From NCBI RefSeq assembly GCF_026183735.1, contig NZ_JAPFRE010000044.1:1-52669 (forward strand): DNA of 52,669 nt, in the 5' to 3' direction. The stretch's first letter is position 1; every line of letters starts with the position of its first letter. This DNA is from Alteromonas sp. ASW11-130 (lineage in GTDB: Bacteria > Pseudomonadota > Gammaproteobacteria > Enterobacterales > Alteromonadaceae). A program made the position numbers and the translations under genes. Under the pieces are notes generated by a model. That model saw only the letters and a list, made by a program, of their open reading frames with translations. It was not told the origin of the DNA and did no database searches. Below are positions 38,328 to 47,154 of this stretch, in pieces.

Positions 38328-39032
38328 ATGCAAACTGTAAGTAATCCCATTCAGGCCTGTAACGACATATTTTTCCGTCCTAATGGCGTATTTCGTGCCT
38401 TAGCAGAAAACAATAATTGGTCTTGGCTACCCTTCTTTATTGTGATTATCGTCACTATTTTACCGCAATACGCCTACTTTCACTCTGTGGATTTCAACTG
38501 GTATACAGAGTTATTAGTTGACGCACAATATGCGGATCGCAGTCCTGCTGAACAACAGCAATTTCGCCAGCAACTAACGCCTTCCGCTACCATCAGCTTC
38601 GCGTCTGTCGCAATATTTTTTGGTTATATCATTATTAATGCGATTATTGCATTGTATTTAAATCTGGCCACACGGTCAGCGGCAGAAAATGAACAGGGGT
38701 TCACCGATTGGTATGGTATGACCTGGTGGCTGGGTATGCCCGTCGTGGTAAGTAGTTTATTCGCCCTAGGGTTAATTCTTATGGCGGATGGTCACCAAAT
38801 TACACCCACCGTACTAGCTCCACTATCAATAGCCTATCTTTTTAATATTGATATGAGTTCGCCTTGGTTTGCCTTCGCTCAATCAATCAAACTTGATGCT
38901 TTTTGGGCGATATATTTAATGGCTGTCGGTGTGAGTCAATGGACCCGCTTTTCAACCAAAAAATCAGCAACTATAGCCGCAGCGCCGTACGCTATTATCT
39001 GGGCTATCTGGTTAGTGATGATTGCACTTTAA
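38328..39032 (+). CDS. Yip1-family integral membrane protein
   Basis: The 234-residue protein has about five membrane segments and the Yip1-domain features of bacterial members: an early NPIQACNDIFFRPNGVFRAL segment, then a membrane helix, a hydrophilic loop and further helices. Function in bacteria is unknown. It is divergent from the NatA/NatB-type transporter. Its stop codon overlaps that of the convergent DUF3025 gene. Confidence 0.8.
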   Translation: MQTVSNPIQACNDIFFRPNGVFRALAENNNWSWLPFFIVIIVTILPQYAYFHSVDFNWYTELLVDAQYADRSPAEQQQFRQQLTPSATISFASVAIFFGYIIINAIIALYLNLATRSAAENEQGFTDWYGMTWWLGMPVVVSSLFALGLILMADGHQITPTVLAPLSIAYLFNIDMSSPWFAFAQSIKLDAFWAIYLMAVGVSQWTRFSTKKSATIAAAPYAIIWAIWLVMIAL

Positions 39033-39889
39033 ACCAATATGTAATCAGGCCATTCATTTTGACGGCGCAATGGCCTGAAATACTCCGTATTGCTATAAAA
39101 TTTTTCCGACTGGCTCGCATACCAATTAGGTACGCCTAAAACCGGTAGAGGCTTTAACGGATGTTTAATATCGAAATTATTTAATGCGTTTATTTTTCGC
39201 AATAACGCACTATCCAATTCTCTATTTCTTTGCTGGAACGATAGCTCAGCAAACTCCTCACAAACTTCCACAGCTAACCATTTAGCAGTTAGCCCAATAA
39301 AGGGCGCCAGCATCATTTCCAACATCGCATGACCAAATACTACTGGCAAAACGGTCCTCCCCCACTCTTCTCTTTTATCGATAAATGCATGGTTCCACTG
39401 ATGATTGGCGAGCAAAGAAAGCAGTTCGTTTCCTTTAATTATGTTACCGGATGGTATCGCTAGAATGATTCCGCACTCGTCGAAATGAGTGATATGATTG
39501 CGCCTTCTTGTACGCGGATTTATCCCATAAGAGCTAATATCTTGTTGGTGAAGCTCACTTAATAATCGCTTGGTTCGTGGGAATTGGAGCCAGATAAGCG
39601 CGTTAAAGAAGTCATGCCAACTGTTTTCTCTGGTAGGAACCTGGTTACTTTGACAAACAATTTCTTCATAATAGCGCTCGTCATCCTCAAATAGCTGATT
39701 GGCCTTGAATAACGGTACGTTTGTAAAGGCATCTACGTGCTTTTGCGCGATTAAATTTAACTCCTCAGCGTTTGGAAAATGTGAAAAGTCGAAGAGTTTA
39801 AGTTGCGCTCTAAGCTCCTTTAACGGAACAAGATTCATACAATTTTCTACTGTGTTCTGCCAATATCTGTTTTTATCGTTTAATTTCAT
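39029..39889 (-). CDS. DUF3025 family protein
   Basis: The 286-residue protein fits the DUF3025 family, with the conserved SWHDFFNALIWLQFPRTKRLL segment (near 95-115) and THFDECGI (near 140). It has no clear signal peptide or membrane helix. The open frame runs 133 codons further upstream, but that stretch is antisense to the M28 peptidase gene; I place the start at the ATG 39887-39889. No good ribosome binding site is visible, so an ATG 17 codons later is possible. Function unknown. Confidence 0.8.
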   Translation of the reverse strand: MKLNDKNRYWQNTVENCMNLVPLKELRAQLKLFDFSHFPNAEELNLIAQKHVDAFTNVPLFKANQLFEDDERYYEEIVCQSNQVPTRENSWHDFFNALIWLQFPRTKRLLSELHQQDISSYGINPRTRRRNHITHFDECGIILAIPSGNIIKGNELLSLLANHQWNHAFIDKREEWGRTVLPVVFGHAMLEMMLAPFIGLTAKWLAVEVCEEFAELSFQQRNRELDSALLRKINALNNFDIKHPLKPLPVLGVPNWYASQSEKFYSNTEYFRPLRRQNEWPDYILV

Positions 39890-39959
39890 AGGTACTGGTT
39901 GGTAATAAAAAGTCTTTTCTCTATACTGGGCTGGATTGTAGAGCAAACAGAGATAAAAA

Positions 39960-41612
39960 ATGAAAAAAATTCTTTTGCCTTTTTTAGTCACATCAACGCT
40001 TGGGCTAATGGCATGCGCAGACACTGATGAGTCAGTTTCAGCAACCAATGAGATGAGTACCCCCTCTAACTTTGAAAGTGTGTACAACTCTATTGATGCA
40101 GAACAAATTCGCGCACCACTTAAAACACTGGCTTCTGACGAATTCGAAGGCCGTCTACCCACCACCGTGGGCGAGCAAAAGACGTTGGATTTCTTAACGA
40201 AAGAATTTAAAAAAGCGGGCTTAGAGCCTGGTAATGGTGACAGCTTTTTACAAGAAGTTGCATTAATGGAAATCACCGCTGATCCCAATATGCAATTACA
40301 AATTGGTGAAAATCAATTTGAATATAAAAAAGATATGGTTGCATCTTCAAAGCGCGAACGAGCAGAAATCAACCTGAACGAATCGGAATTAGTTTTTGTA
40401 GGATATGGCGTCAACGCACCAGAATACGATTGGAACGATTACGAAGGTTTAGATGTAGAAGGTAAGACAGTTGTTATTCTTGTAAATGATCCCGGGTTTG
40501 AGAACCCTGATAGTGGTAAGTTTCAGGGTACGACGATGACATATTATGGTCGGTGGAGTTATAAATACGAGGAAGCTAGCCGTCAAGGTGCAGCGGCCGC
40601 ACTAATTGTCCATGAAACCGCACCAGCTTCATATGGATGGTCTGTAGTAGCGAATAGCTGGAGTGGACCGCAGTATGGCTTAGTCAGCAAAGATGGGGGT
40701 GCTAGCAGAGTATCTGTTGAAGGCTGGTTGACCTTAGCGGCGGCGAAAAAAGTGTTCAGTGACGCTGGCCTTGATTTTGAGAAAGAAAAAGCCAATGCCA
40801 TGCAAGGGCCTTATTCAAAGCCAATGGATATCAAGGCATCCATTACCGTTAAGAACGCGTTTGAGAAGTCTAAAAGTTATAACTTTATTGCCACCCTGCC
40901 TGGCTCAGCACTACCTGACGAGCATATTATCTACACCGCGCATTGGGATCACCTTGGAAAAGATGAAACATTGGAAGGTGACCAGATTTATAATGGCGCC
41001 CATGACAACGCCACGGGTACCGCCGCAACTATCGTCATGGCAAATGCATTTGCTCAACTGAATACAGCCCCGAAGCGTTCAATCACTTTTCTCATTGTCA
41101 CCGCAGAAGAGCAAGGACTGTTAGGTTCAAAATATTATGCGGATAATCCTGTTATTCCAATCAATAAAACGGTGGCCAACATTAATTTGGACGCGATGAA
41201 TGTATTGGGTAAAACAAAGGATGTCGCTGTCGTAGGGATGGGTAAATCTCAAATGGAAGGCTATCTTGAAAAAGCGGCAACGCGTCAAGGTCGTCATCTG
41301 ACTCAGGAAGATCGTCCTGAAGCCGGATACTACTACCGTTCTGATCACTTCAGCTTTGCTAAACAAGGCGTCCCAGCATTGTATGCCGAGGGTGGAACGG
41401 AACCTTTTGATGAAGAAACAGCAACGTATCGTAAACGTATGAACGTAATTGTTACGGGATGCTATCATCAGGTATGCGACCAATACCGAGAAAATTGGGA
41501 CTTGTCCGGCATAGCACAAGATACGCAAATGTTATTTGAAGTTGGCTATGATGTGGCTAATGCCAATGAATGGCCTGCGTGGAATAAAGAGAGCGAGTTC
41601 CAACGTAAATAG
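39960..41612 (+). CDS. M28 family peptidase, lipoprotein
   Basis: The 550-residue protein has a lipoprotein signal peptide (L-M-A-C19) and an M28 aminopeptidase domain split by an inserted PA-like region (about 130-270). Metal-ligand segments are visible as TAHWDHLG, NGAHDNATGTA, VTAEEQGLLGS, NLDAMN and RSDHFSFAK, so the site appears intact. It is likely an exported di-zinc peptidase releasing amino acids outside the inner membrane. It is divergent from the DUF3025 gene across 70 bp and is followed by a duplicated terminator. Confidence 0.94.
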   Translation: MKKILLPFLVTSTLGLMACADTDESVSATNEMSTPSNFESVYNSIDAEQIRAPLKTLASDEFEGRLPTTVGEQKTLDFLTKEFKKAGLEPGNGDSFLQEVALMEITADPNMQLQIGENQFEYKKDMVASSKRERAEINLNESELVFVGYGVNAPEYDWNDYEGLDVEGKTVVILVNDPGFENPDSGKFQGTTMTYYGRWSYKYEEASRQGAAAALIVHETAPASYGWSVVANSWSGPQYGLVSKDGGASRVSVEGWLTLAAAKKVFSDAGLDFEKEKANAMQGPYSKPMDIKASITVKNAFEKSKSYNFIATLPGSALPDEHIIYTAHWDHLGKDETLEGDQIYNGAHDNATGTAATIVMANAFAQLNTAPKRSITFLIVTAEEQGLLGSKYYADNPVIPINKTVANINLDAMNVLGKTKDVAVVGMGKSQMEGYLEKAATRQGRHLTQEDRPEAGYYYRSDHFSFAKQGVPALYAEGGTEPFDEETATYRKRMNVIVTGCYHQVCDQYRENWDLSGIAQDTQMLFEVGYDVANANEWPAWNKESEFQRK

Positions 41613-41635
41613 ACTTCTTTATCTATTTTGTTATT

Positions 41636-41666
41636 AAAGCCAGATTTTATACAATCTGGCTTTTTT
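41636..41666 (+). terminator. Intrinsic terminator of the M28 gene, copy 1
   Basis: Arms of 11 bp (AAAGCCAGATT / AATCTGGCTTT) with a 6-nt loop are followed by T residues, 23 bp after the stop codon. Confidence 0.9.
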
Positions 41667-41935
41667 ATTTTACCTCGCCGTAACTGCTGAACTTATATAG
41701 CCCGGGTTCTGCTCGAAGCACGATGGGCGAACCAAATGACAACTGCGTGATAAAATTTGAATATAGCGGCGTTAATAGAATAGTGTCGCGTAATGTAGTT
41801 GCATCGTCTTTCTACTATTGGGCACAACTTTTGAAACGTTCTATTGCCCAACCTATACTCGATTAAGCCTCACAATACCCTCTGCGAATTACCTTTTCAA
41901 AAGTAGATATATCCCCGCAAGAGTAAGCGCGCATT

Positions 41936-41966
41936 AAAGCCAGATTTTATACAATCTGGCTTTTTT
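41936..41966 (+). terminator. Duplicated copy of the M28 terminator
   Basis: Same stem-loop as at 41636-41666, carried in the second copy of the 300-bp tandem repeat. Confidence 0.85.
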
Positions 41967-42231
41967 ATTTTACCTCGCCGTAACTGCTGAACTTATATAG
42001 CCCGGGTTCTGCTCGAAGCACGATGGGCGAACCAAATGACAACTGTGTGATAAAATTTGAATATAGCGGCGTTAATAGAATAGTGTCGCGTAATGTAGTT
42101 GCATCGTCTTTCTACTATTGGGACAACTTTTGAAACGTTCTATTGCCCAACCTATACTCGATTAAGCCTCACAATACCCTCTGCGAATTACCTTTTCAAA
42201 AGTAGATATATCCCCGCAAGAGTAAGCGCGC

Positions 42232-42436
42232 ATTATTGTGCATCGTCACCATTTTTCGCTTGCTTTTTTCGCCCACAATGGCACAGTCAAGAGAAGGAGA
42301 ATTGAGCTGGCCTCAATCCATAATAAATTCGCTACCTGCATAAAACAAAAAAGTGGTAAGCGACTAATAATCTCTCCTCTTACGCGACAGAAACGACAAA
42401 CCTTCAATTAATTACTGATAAGAGGGATCCCTTATT
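42232..42436. other. Leader region before asnB
   Basis: Together with the tandem repeat this makes an 824-bp gap without a supported gene. A small inverted repeat (ATTGAG 42301-42306, CTCAAT 42312-42317) is present. A 21-codon frame from 42279 is not rich in Asn, so it does not look like an attenuator leader. Confidence 0.5.
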
Positions 42437-44104
42437 ATGTGTGGTATTTTCGCTATTTTGGATATAAAAACCGACGTGGATGAGTTACGTACTCAGGCAC
42501 TTGATTTAGCCAAGTTGCTGCGTCATCGCGGCCCAGACTGGTCGGGTATCTGGAATAATTATAATACCATCTTATGTCATGAGCGCCTCGCAATAGTAGA
42601 TGTGGATAATGGGGCGCAACCCCTTATTAGCCAAAATGAACAGCACATTTTGGCTGTGAACGGCGAAATATATAATCATAAAACCTTAGAAGATAAGCTT
42701 ACTCAACCTTATTCATTTACAACACGCTCTGATTGTGAAGTTATTCTGCCCTTGTTTATAGAACACGGTGTGTCATTTATCGATTCACTTGAAGGGATGT
42801 TTTCGTTTGTATTGTATGATCAAATTGAGGATGCCTATCTTATCGCACGGGATCACATGGGTATTATTCCGCTTTATACAGGATATGATGTTCACGGTAA
42901 TTTCTATGTATCGTCTGAAATGAAAGCCCTGGCACCCATCTGTAAAACCATCAGCGAATTTCCTCCTGGCCACTATTTATGGAGTAAAGATGGCAAAATT
43001 ACGCGCTACTATCACCGCGACTGGATGGAATTCGATGCAGTAAAGGACAACAAAAGCGATTTGCCAGCATTGAAACAGGCTTTCGAAAAAGCCGTTAAAT
43101 CGCATCTAATGTCAGATGTGCCGTATGGCGTTTTATTATCGGGTGGCTTGGACTCATCCCTCGTATCGGCCATTGCCGCGCAATACGCGGCTAATCGCGT
43201 TGAAGACGAAGATAAATCAGAAGCCTGGTGGCCACGCTTGCACAGTTTTTCAGTGGGTTTAAAAAATGCACCTGATTTAATTGCCGCTCGGAAAGTGGCA
43301 GAAAAAATTGGTACCGTTCACCACGAAATTAATTTCACCGTTCAGGAGGGTCTAGACGCTATCAGAGACGTAATTTATCACCTAGAAACCTATGACACCA
43401 CGACTATTCGAGCTGCTACGCCAATGTATTTAATGAGTCGTAAAATTAAAGCCATGGGCATTAAAATGGTATTGTCCGGTGAGGGCGCAGATGAAATTTT
43501 TGGTGGCTATCTGTATTTCCACAAAGCCCCCAATGCAGAAGAATTCCACCAGGAAACGGTGCGCAAGTTAGCTCGTCTACACATGTTCGACTGCGCTCGA
43601 GCAAACAAGGCTACTTCAGCCTGGGGCGTGGAAGCGCGCGTCCCCTTTTTAGATAAAAACTTTATTGATGTCGCCATGCGGCTGAATCCTGAAGATAAAA
43701 TGTGCTCACCTGAAAAGATGGAAAAATGGATTCTACGCAAAGCCTTTGATGACCAAGATGTGCTTCCGGCGGACGTGTTGTGGCGGCAAAAAGAGCAGTT
43801 TGGTGATGGCGTCGGTTATTCTTGGATCGACTCTATCCGCGACTTTGTGGACACTGAAGTGACGGATCAGCAATTAGCAGCTGCAGAGTTCAGGTTCCCG
43901 GTGAATACACCCGACACCAAAGAAGGTTATTATTATCGCACTATTTTCGAGAGCTACTTCCCGCAGGAAAGTGCGGCGAAATGTGTACCGGGCGGTAAAT
44001 CAATTGCATGCAGTACCGTTGAAGCTTTAGAGTGGGATGAAAGCTTTAAAGCCAACGCTGACCCGTCTGGCCGCTCAATGAAAGGCGTCCACAAACAAAA
44101 CTGA
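42437..44104 (+). CDS. asnB: Asparagine synthase B (glutamine-hydrolysing)
   Basis: AsnB makes asparagine from aspartate, ATP and glutamine. The 555-residue length equals the E. coli enzyme within one residue. The glutaminase nucleophile is Cys2 (MCGIFA), and LLRHRGPDWSG and VNGEIYNH follow. The synthetase domain holds the PP-loop LLSGGLDSSLVSAIAA (about 234-249) and MVLSGEGADEIFGGY. It appears to be a single-gene unit; its ribosome binding site is weak (AGAGGG about 13 nt upstream). Confidence 0.97.
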   Translation: MCGIFAILDIKTDVDELRTQALDLAKLLRHRGPDWSGIWNNYNTILCHERLAIVDVDNGAQPLISQNEQHILAVNGEIYNHKTLEDKLTQPYSFTTRSDCEVILPLFIEHGVSFIDSLEGMFSFVLYDQIEDAYLIARDHMGIIPLYTGYDVHGNFYVSSEMKALAPICKTISEFPPGHYLWSKDGKITRYYHRDWMEFDAVKDNKSDLPALKQAFEKAVKSHLMSDVPYGVLLSGGLDSSLVSAIAAQYAANRVEDEDKSEAWWPRLHSFSVGLKNAPDLIAARKVAEKIGTVHHEINFTVQEGLDAIRDVIYHLETYDTTTIRAATPMYLMSRKIKAMGIKMVLSGEGADEIFGGYLYFHKAPNAEEFHQETVRKLARLHMFDCARANKATSAWGVEARVPFLDKNFIDVAMRLNPEDKMCSPEKMEKWILRKAFDDQDVLPADVLWRQKEQFGDGVGYSWIDSIRDFVDTEVTDQQLAAAEFRFPVNTPDTKEGYYYRTIFESYFPQESAAKCVPGGKSIACSTVEALEWDESFKANADPSGRSMKGVHKQN

Positions 44105-44649
44105 CACCGAATATGCTCATTTACGAGCATGGGTAATCAGTTCAAAAAACGATGAATATAGCTAATGCTGGAACGTTGGCGAAGGAATGCCATGTTCTCT
44201 TCTATTCCCGGCAGTTTGAATAGACGCGTTCCTCTTTCTCTCTTCAAGTGTAGTTTTTCAACGTTAGAACTGCTTTAACCTCGCATAATACGCCTCACTT
44301 AAACCTCCTTTATGCATGTATCAAGAGTGGAAAAACGCTTCTGCGGTGTGAAAGGCATATCTTCATGATCGATATCAGGAACGGCTGGTGCGTACGATGG
44401 AAAGGTTGAACCAACATTCCGAGGGCACAGGACCTAATGCGTTCTTAACTTTCGCTCAACTCGCCTGTAGCGAACGAACATACGCCCCTTAGGGGTTAAG
44501 TAGAGGTAATGTTCAGGCAATATTGCTCGCCCCCTAGTTTTCCAGTGCAGTAGTAAAGAGATATTTGCACATATAACTATCCCTTTTCACCCTCGCTAGG
44601 CATAACCCTTTATTTTTCTGACGTGTAGGAAAATATCGGATAATACACG
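44105..44649. other. Intergenic gap after asnB, no supported gene
   Basis: This 545-bp gap starts with a hairpin (ATGCTC 44113-44118, GAGCAT 44125-44130) that lacks a T run. A 28-codon frame at 44192-44278 has a good ribosome binding site (AAGGA, 5-nt spacing) but no other support. No homology is recognised on either strand. Confidence 0.5.
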
Positions 44650-45552
44650 TTAGTTAGATTTTTTCACCACTTCAGGAAAATACCACAACTTCTCATCCTC
44701 AATAGGTGTTTTTTCTGGCAATAAAGGATTGTCTAAATGAAATACTTTGCGCTTTTCCATGTTTACTTGTTTAAGCGCTTCTTCATGAGATGACATAAAA
44801 AGCGCGTCGAACGAACCATCTTCAACCGCGCGTTGAAGTCCAGTTTCAATCAGTCGGGCTAACGTCGTATTACCCCGGTTCACAAAAAAATACATCGCCG
44901 CGGGATAATGAATAGCTAACTTTTCTTCCAGAATAAGTTCGTTGGCGATAGAGGGTATAGTGGCTTCTTGATAGCCCTCAATGACGGAACGAGGAAAATA
45001 ACCCGCTCGGTTTGTCACCACAGCCTGAAACGCACGGTTACGCTCTCTTACCGTTACTACATTGAAGCCATTTGCTTGTAATATTTTTGTGTCAGGCCAA
45101 TCCTCTCCTTGCACAGGATGCAAATTAATAAGGTCTTGTAATGAGGTAATACCGGCAAAGCGAGCTTGTGAGCCTTTGTTGATAAGAAAGATTCGCCATC
45201 CAATTAGCCCCTTGCTGATTGGGATACGGATAGGCAACAAGTCTTTTTCCCGCTGAATGTCAGTCATGCTCCACATCACATTTATTTCGCGGTTTTCTTT
45301 TAGCTGCCGAAGGGCTTTACCCTGTAATAAAATCCGTTCAGACGGCAGCAGACTGTATTTCACTCCTGTCTTTTCCAGTGCTAATGTAAGAAGAGCCAAA
45401 GGGTATTCGTCTCGAAGATCCCCTTCTTCAATAGGACGAGGGTACGTGAGCGACCAGGTTGCCGAAAATACAGCCACAGGTATGAACCATAAAATTGTAC
45501 TTAAAAATACCTTTATTATCATTGTGTTAATCAAATTCATGGACGTCATCAT
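44650..45552 (-). CDS. Periplasmic solute-binding-like protein linked to queE
   Basis: The protein has a hydrophobic signal segment (IIKVFLSTILWFIPVAVFSA) and a mature part resembling the amino-acid-type binding-protein fold (SBP_bac_3-like), with an early LLPSERILLQGKALRQLKE segment and GSFDALFMSSHEEALKQ near the C-terminus. No permease or ATPase lies nearby. I place the start at the ATG 45550-45552 (300 residues); the frame extends 18 nt upstream to a TTG inside the queE end. Either start overlaps or nearly abuts queE, so co-transcription is likely. Ligand is unknown. Confidence 0.7.
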   Translation of the reverse strand: MMTSMNLINTMIIKVFLSTILWFIPVAVFSATWSLTYPRPIEEGDLRDEYPLALLTLALEKTGVKYSLLPSERILLQGKALRQLKENREINVMWSMTDIQREKDLLPIRIPISKGLIGWRIFLINKGSQARFAGITSLQDLINLHPVQGEDWPDTKILQANGFNVVTVRERNRAFQAVVTNRAGYFPRSVIEGYQEATIPSIANELILEEKLAIHYPAAMYFFVNRGNTTLARLIETGLQRAVEDGSFDALFMSSHEEALKQVNMEKRKVFHLDNPLLPEKTPIEDEKLWYFPEVVKKSN

Positions 45553-45556
45553 CGCA

Positions 45557-46237
45557 TTATTCAATTCCAATGTATTTGTGCGTCTGTAAAGATAAACGCC
45601 AGTTTCGCTGGATACAAGTTTTGATTGCTAAATCAGTCGCTCGCTGCTGCTGACTTATCGGTTGTAAACAAATATGTTCTGGTTGCTTGTCACCTAGCCG
45701 TTGCAATAATAAATCCAGTTCATCAACATGTTTTTGCATGGCTACAGGATGTTTGATTTCATTGGCGCGAAGCAACGCTGAATCAAGAATAGGCAACCCT
45801 CCTTTCATATCTACTTTGGGCGATACCGTGACCCACGTTGCTTCTACGCATTTAATCTCATAGGTTCCACTCGTTTCGATCTGAGTTGTAAATCCTTGCT
45901 CATGCAGCAATCGGGTTAATGGGATTAAATCGTACATGCATGGCTCACCTCCGGTGATCACTACATGTTTTGCCCGATAGCCGCGTTGTATAAATAATTC
46001 GAGCAGCTCATGTTCATTTGCATTAAAGAAATGTTCTGATTCATTCTGTTTTTCTAATACGGCGCTTGATGACGTGAGAAATGCGTCGTCCAAGGTCCAA
46101 GTATGTTTGGTGTCACACCATGGGCAGCCCACCGGACAGCCCTGTAAGCGCACGAAGATTGAAGGTAAGCCGGTATACACCCCTTCCCCTTGAATGGTTT
46201 CAAACATCTCATTTATTTTTAACGGCTCTGCTGACAA
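45557..46237 (-). CDS. queE: 7-carboxy-7-deazaguanine synthase QueE
   Basis: QueE is a radical SAM enzyme that makes 7-carboxy-7-deazaguanine, a precursor of queuosine in tRNA. The 226-residue protein has the ligands of the iron-sulfur cluster at C34, C38 and C41 (LQGCPVGCPWCDTKHTW), a CX3CX2C arrangement as in the enterobacterial type, and the substrate segment INEMFETIQGEG. The GGEPCMYDL motif follows. It is divergent from queC, the next enzyme of the pathway, across 104 bp. Confidence 0.95.
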   Translation of the reverse strand: MSAEPLKINEMFETIQGEGVYTGLPSIFVRLQGCPVGCPWCDTKHTWTLDDAFLTSSSAVLEKQNESEHFFNANEHELLELFIQRGYRAKHVVITGGEPCMYDLIPLTRLLHEQGFTTQIETSGTYEIKCVEATWVTVSPKVDMKGGLPILDSALLRANEIKHPVAMQKHVDELDLLLQRLGDKQPEHICLQPISQQQRATDLAIKTCIQRNWRLSLQTHKYIGIE

Positions 46238-46341
46238 CCTGAACGCTCCTAAATAGCCAAATCAGTTTTATCTATTTCAATAGTTGGGATTTTAGCAAGA
46301 ATCACCTAAAATTCGGCTACAATTTCTCACTATTAATTAAT

Positions 46342-46998
46342 ATGTCTGAAAAAGTTATCGTAATCTACTCAGGCGGCATGGATTCATTTACTGTGCTCAA
46401 TCACGTTATCCGCGAAGGTAAAAAGCCTATCGCACTGTCTTTTAACTACGGCCAAAGGCATAAAAAAGAACTGGATTATGCAAAACGGGCGTGTGAAATG
46501 CTATCTGTACCTCATAAAGTTGTGGATATCAGTGCAATTAACAGCCTGGTGGGTGGCTCTGCGTTAACCGACGACATTGCGGTACCCGAAGGTCATTACG
46601 AAGAGCCCAGCATGCAACAAACCGTTGTTCCCAACCGTAATATGATTCTTATATCACTAGCAGTCGGGTACGCGGTCAGCCAACAGGCGAATGCAGTTTA
46701 CTATGGAGCACATTCTGGTGATCACGCTATATATCCTGATTGCCGTCCTGAGTTTGTGCAAAAAATGAAAGACGTGTGCGCTATAGCAAATTATGAAAAA
46801 GTGGATGTTGTTACCCCCTATTTACAGGATAGTAAAACCGCTATTTTAGCTGACGGATTGAAAATGGGGCTTGATTATAGCTACACATGGACTTGCTATA
46901 ATGGTAGAGCAAAAGCATGTGGTAGGTGCGGTGCCTGCGAAGAGCGTCTCGAAGCGTTTAAAGATAACAACGCTATTGATCCGTTGAAATATGAATGA
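46342..46998 (+). CDS. queC: 7-cyano-7-deazaguanine synthase QueC
   Basis: QueC converts 7-carboxy-7-deazaguanine to preQ0 using ATP and ammonia. The 218-residue protein has the PP-loop SGGMDS at residues 10-15 and four zinc-binding cysteines at C185, C193, C196 and C199. It is divergent from queE. The ATG at 46342 has no obvious ribosome binding site (AATTAAT upstream). Confidence 0.96.
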   Translation: MSEKVIVIYSGGMDSFTVLNHVIREGKKPIALSFNYGQRHKKELDYAKRACEMLSVPHKVVDISAINSLVGGSALTDDIAVPEGHYEEPSMQQTVVPNRNMILISLAVGYAVSQQANAVYYGAHSGDHAIYPDCRPEFVQKMKDVCAIANYEKVDVVTPYLQDSKTAILADGLKMGLDYSYTWTCYNGRAKACGRCGACEERLEAFKDNNAIDPLKYE

Positions 46999-47001
46999 TG
47001 G

Positions 47002-47027
47002 GAATGGGCGTTTACACACGCCCATTC
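47002..47027 (+). terminator. Hairpin after queC, weak terminator
   Basis: Perfect 9-bp arms (GAATGGGCG / CGCCCATTC) with an 8-nt loop lie 4 bp after the queC stop. The T run expected of an intrinsic terminator is missing, so termination may be weak. Confidence 0.45.
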
Positions 47028-47154
47028 TAGATACTCATCCACCTATCCAACTTCAATTATAAATTGCAAAACCTGAGTGTTCTTTCAATTCACTCGGACT
47101 AGATGAACTTTTTCGCCTCTGCGCTGATTCAACATCCATGCAGCGCGGTATTTA

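Larger units (their letters stand above)
41633..42231. repeat. Direct tandem duplication, two copies of about 300 bp
   Basis: Copy 1 spans 41633-41932 and copy 2 spans 41933-42231. They are identical by direct reading except for one substitution (C at 41746, T at 42046) and one base missing from copy 2 near 42123. Each copy begins at ATTA, and a third ATTA follows copy 2 at 42232, so 4-bp microhomology may have produced the duplication. Each copy contains the M28 terminator and an inverted repeat (TTGGGCA at 41818, TGCCCAA at 41845) that is interrupted in copy 2. I see no gene in the repeat. Confidence 0.97.

Noticed and set aside
39890..40288. N-terminal extension of the DUF3025 frame by 133 codons
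   Set aside because: It lies antisense to the M28 peptidase coding region, and the family length fits the shorter protein.
42099..42305. 68-codon frame across the second repeat copy
   Set aside because: It has no ribosome binding site, is broken by the one-base difference in copy 1, and has no protein-like pattern.
42279..42344. Possible attenuator leader peptide before asnB
   Set aside because: The 21-codon frame contains only one Asn codon and no terminator/antiterminator pair was seen.
47121..47146. Hairpin GCGCTG / CAGCGC after the LysR gene as terminator
   Set aside because: The loop is long (14 nt) and no T run follows on the minus strand.
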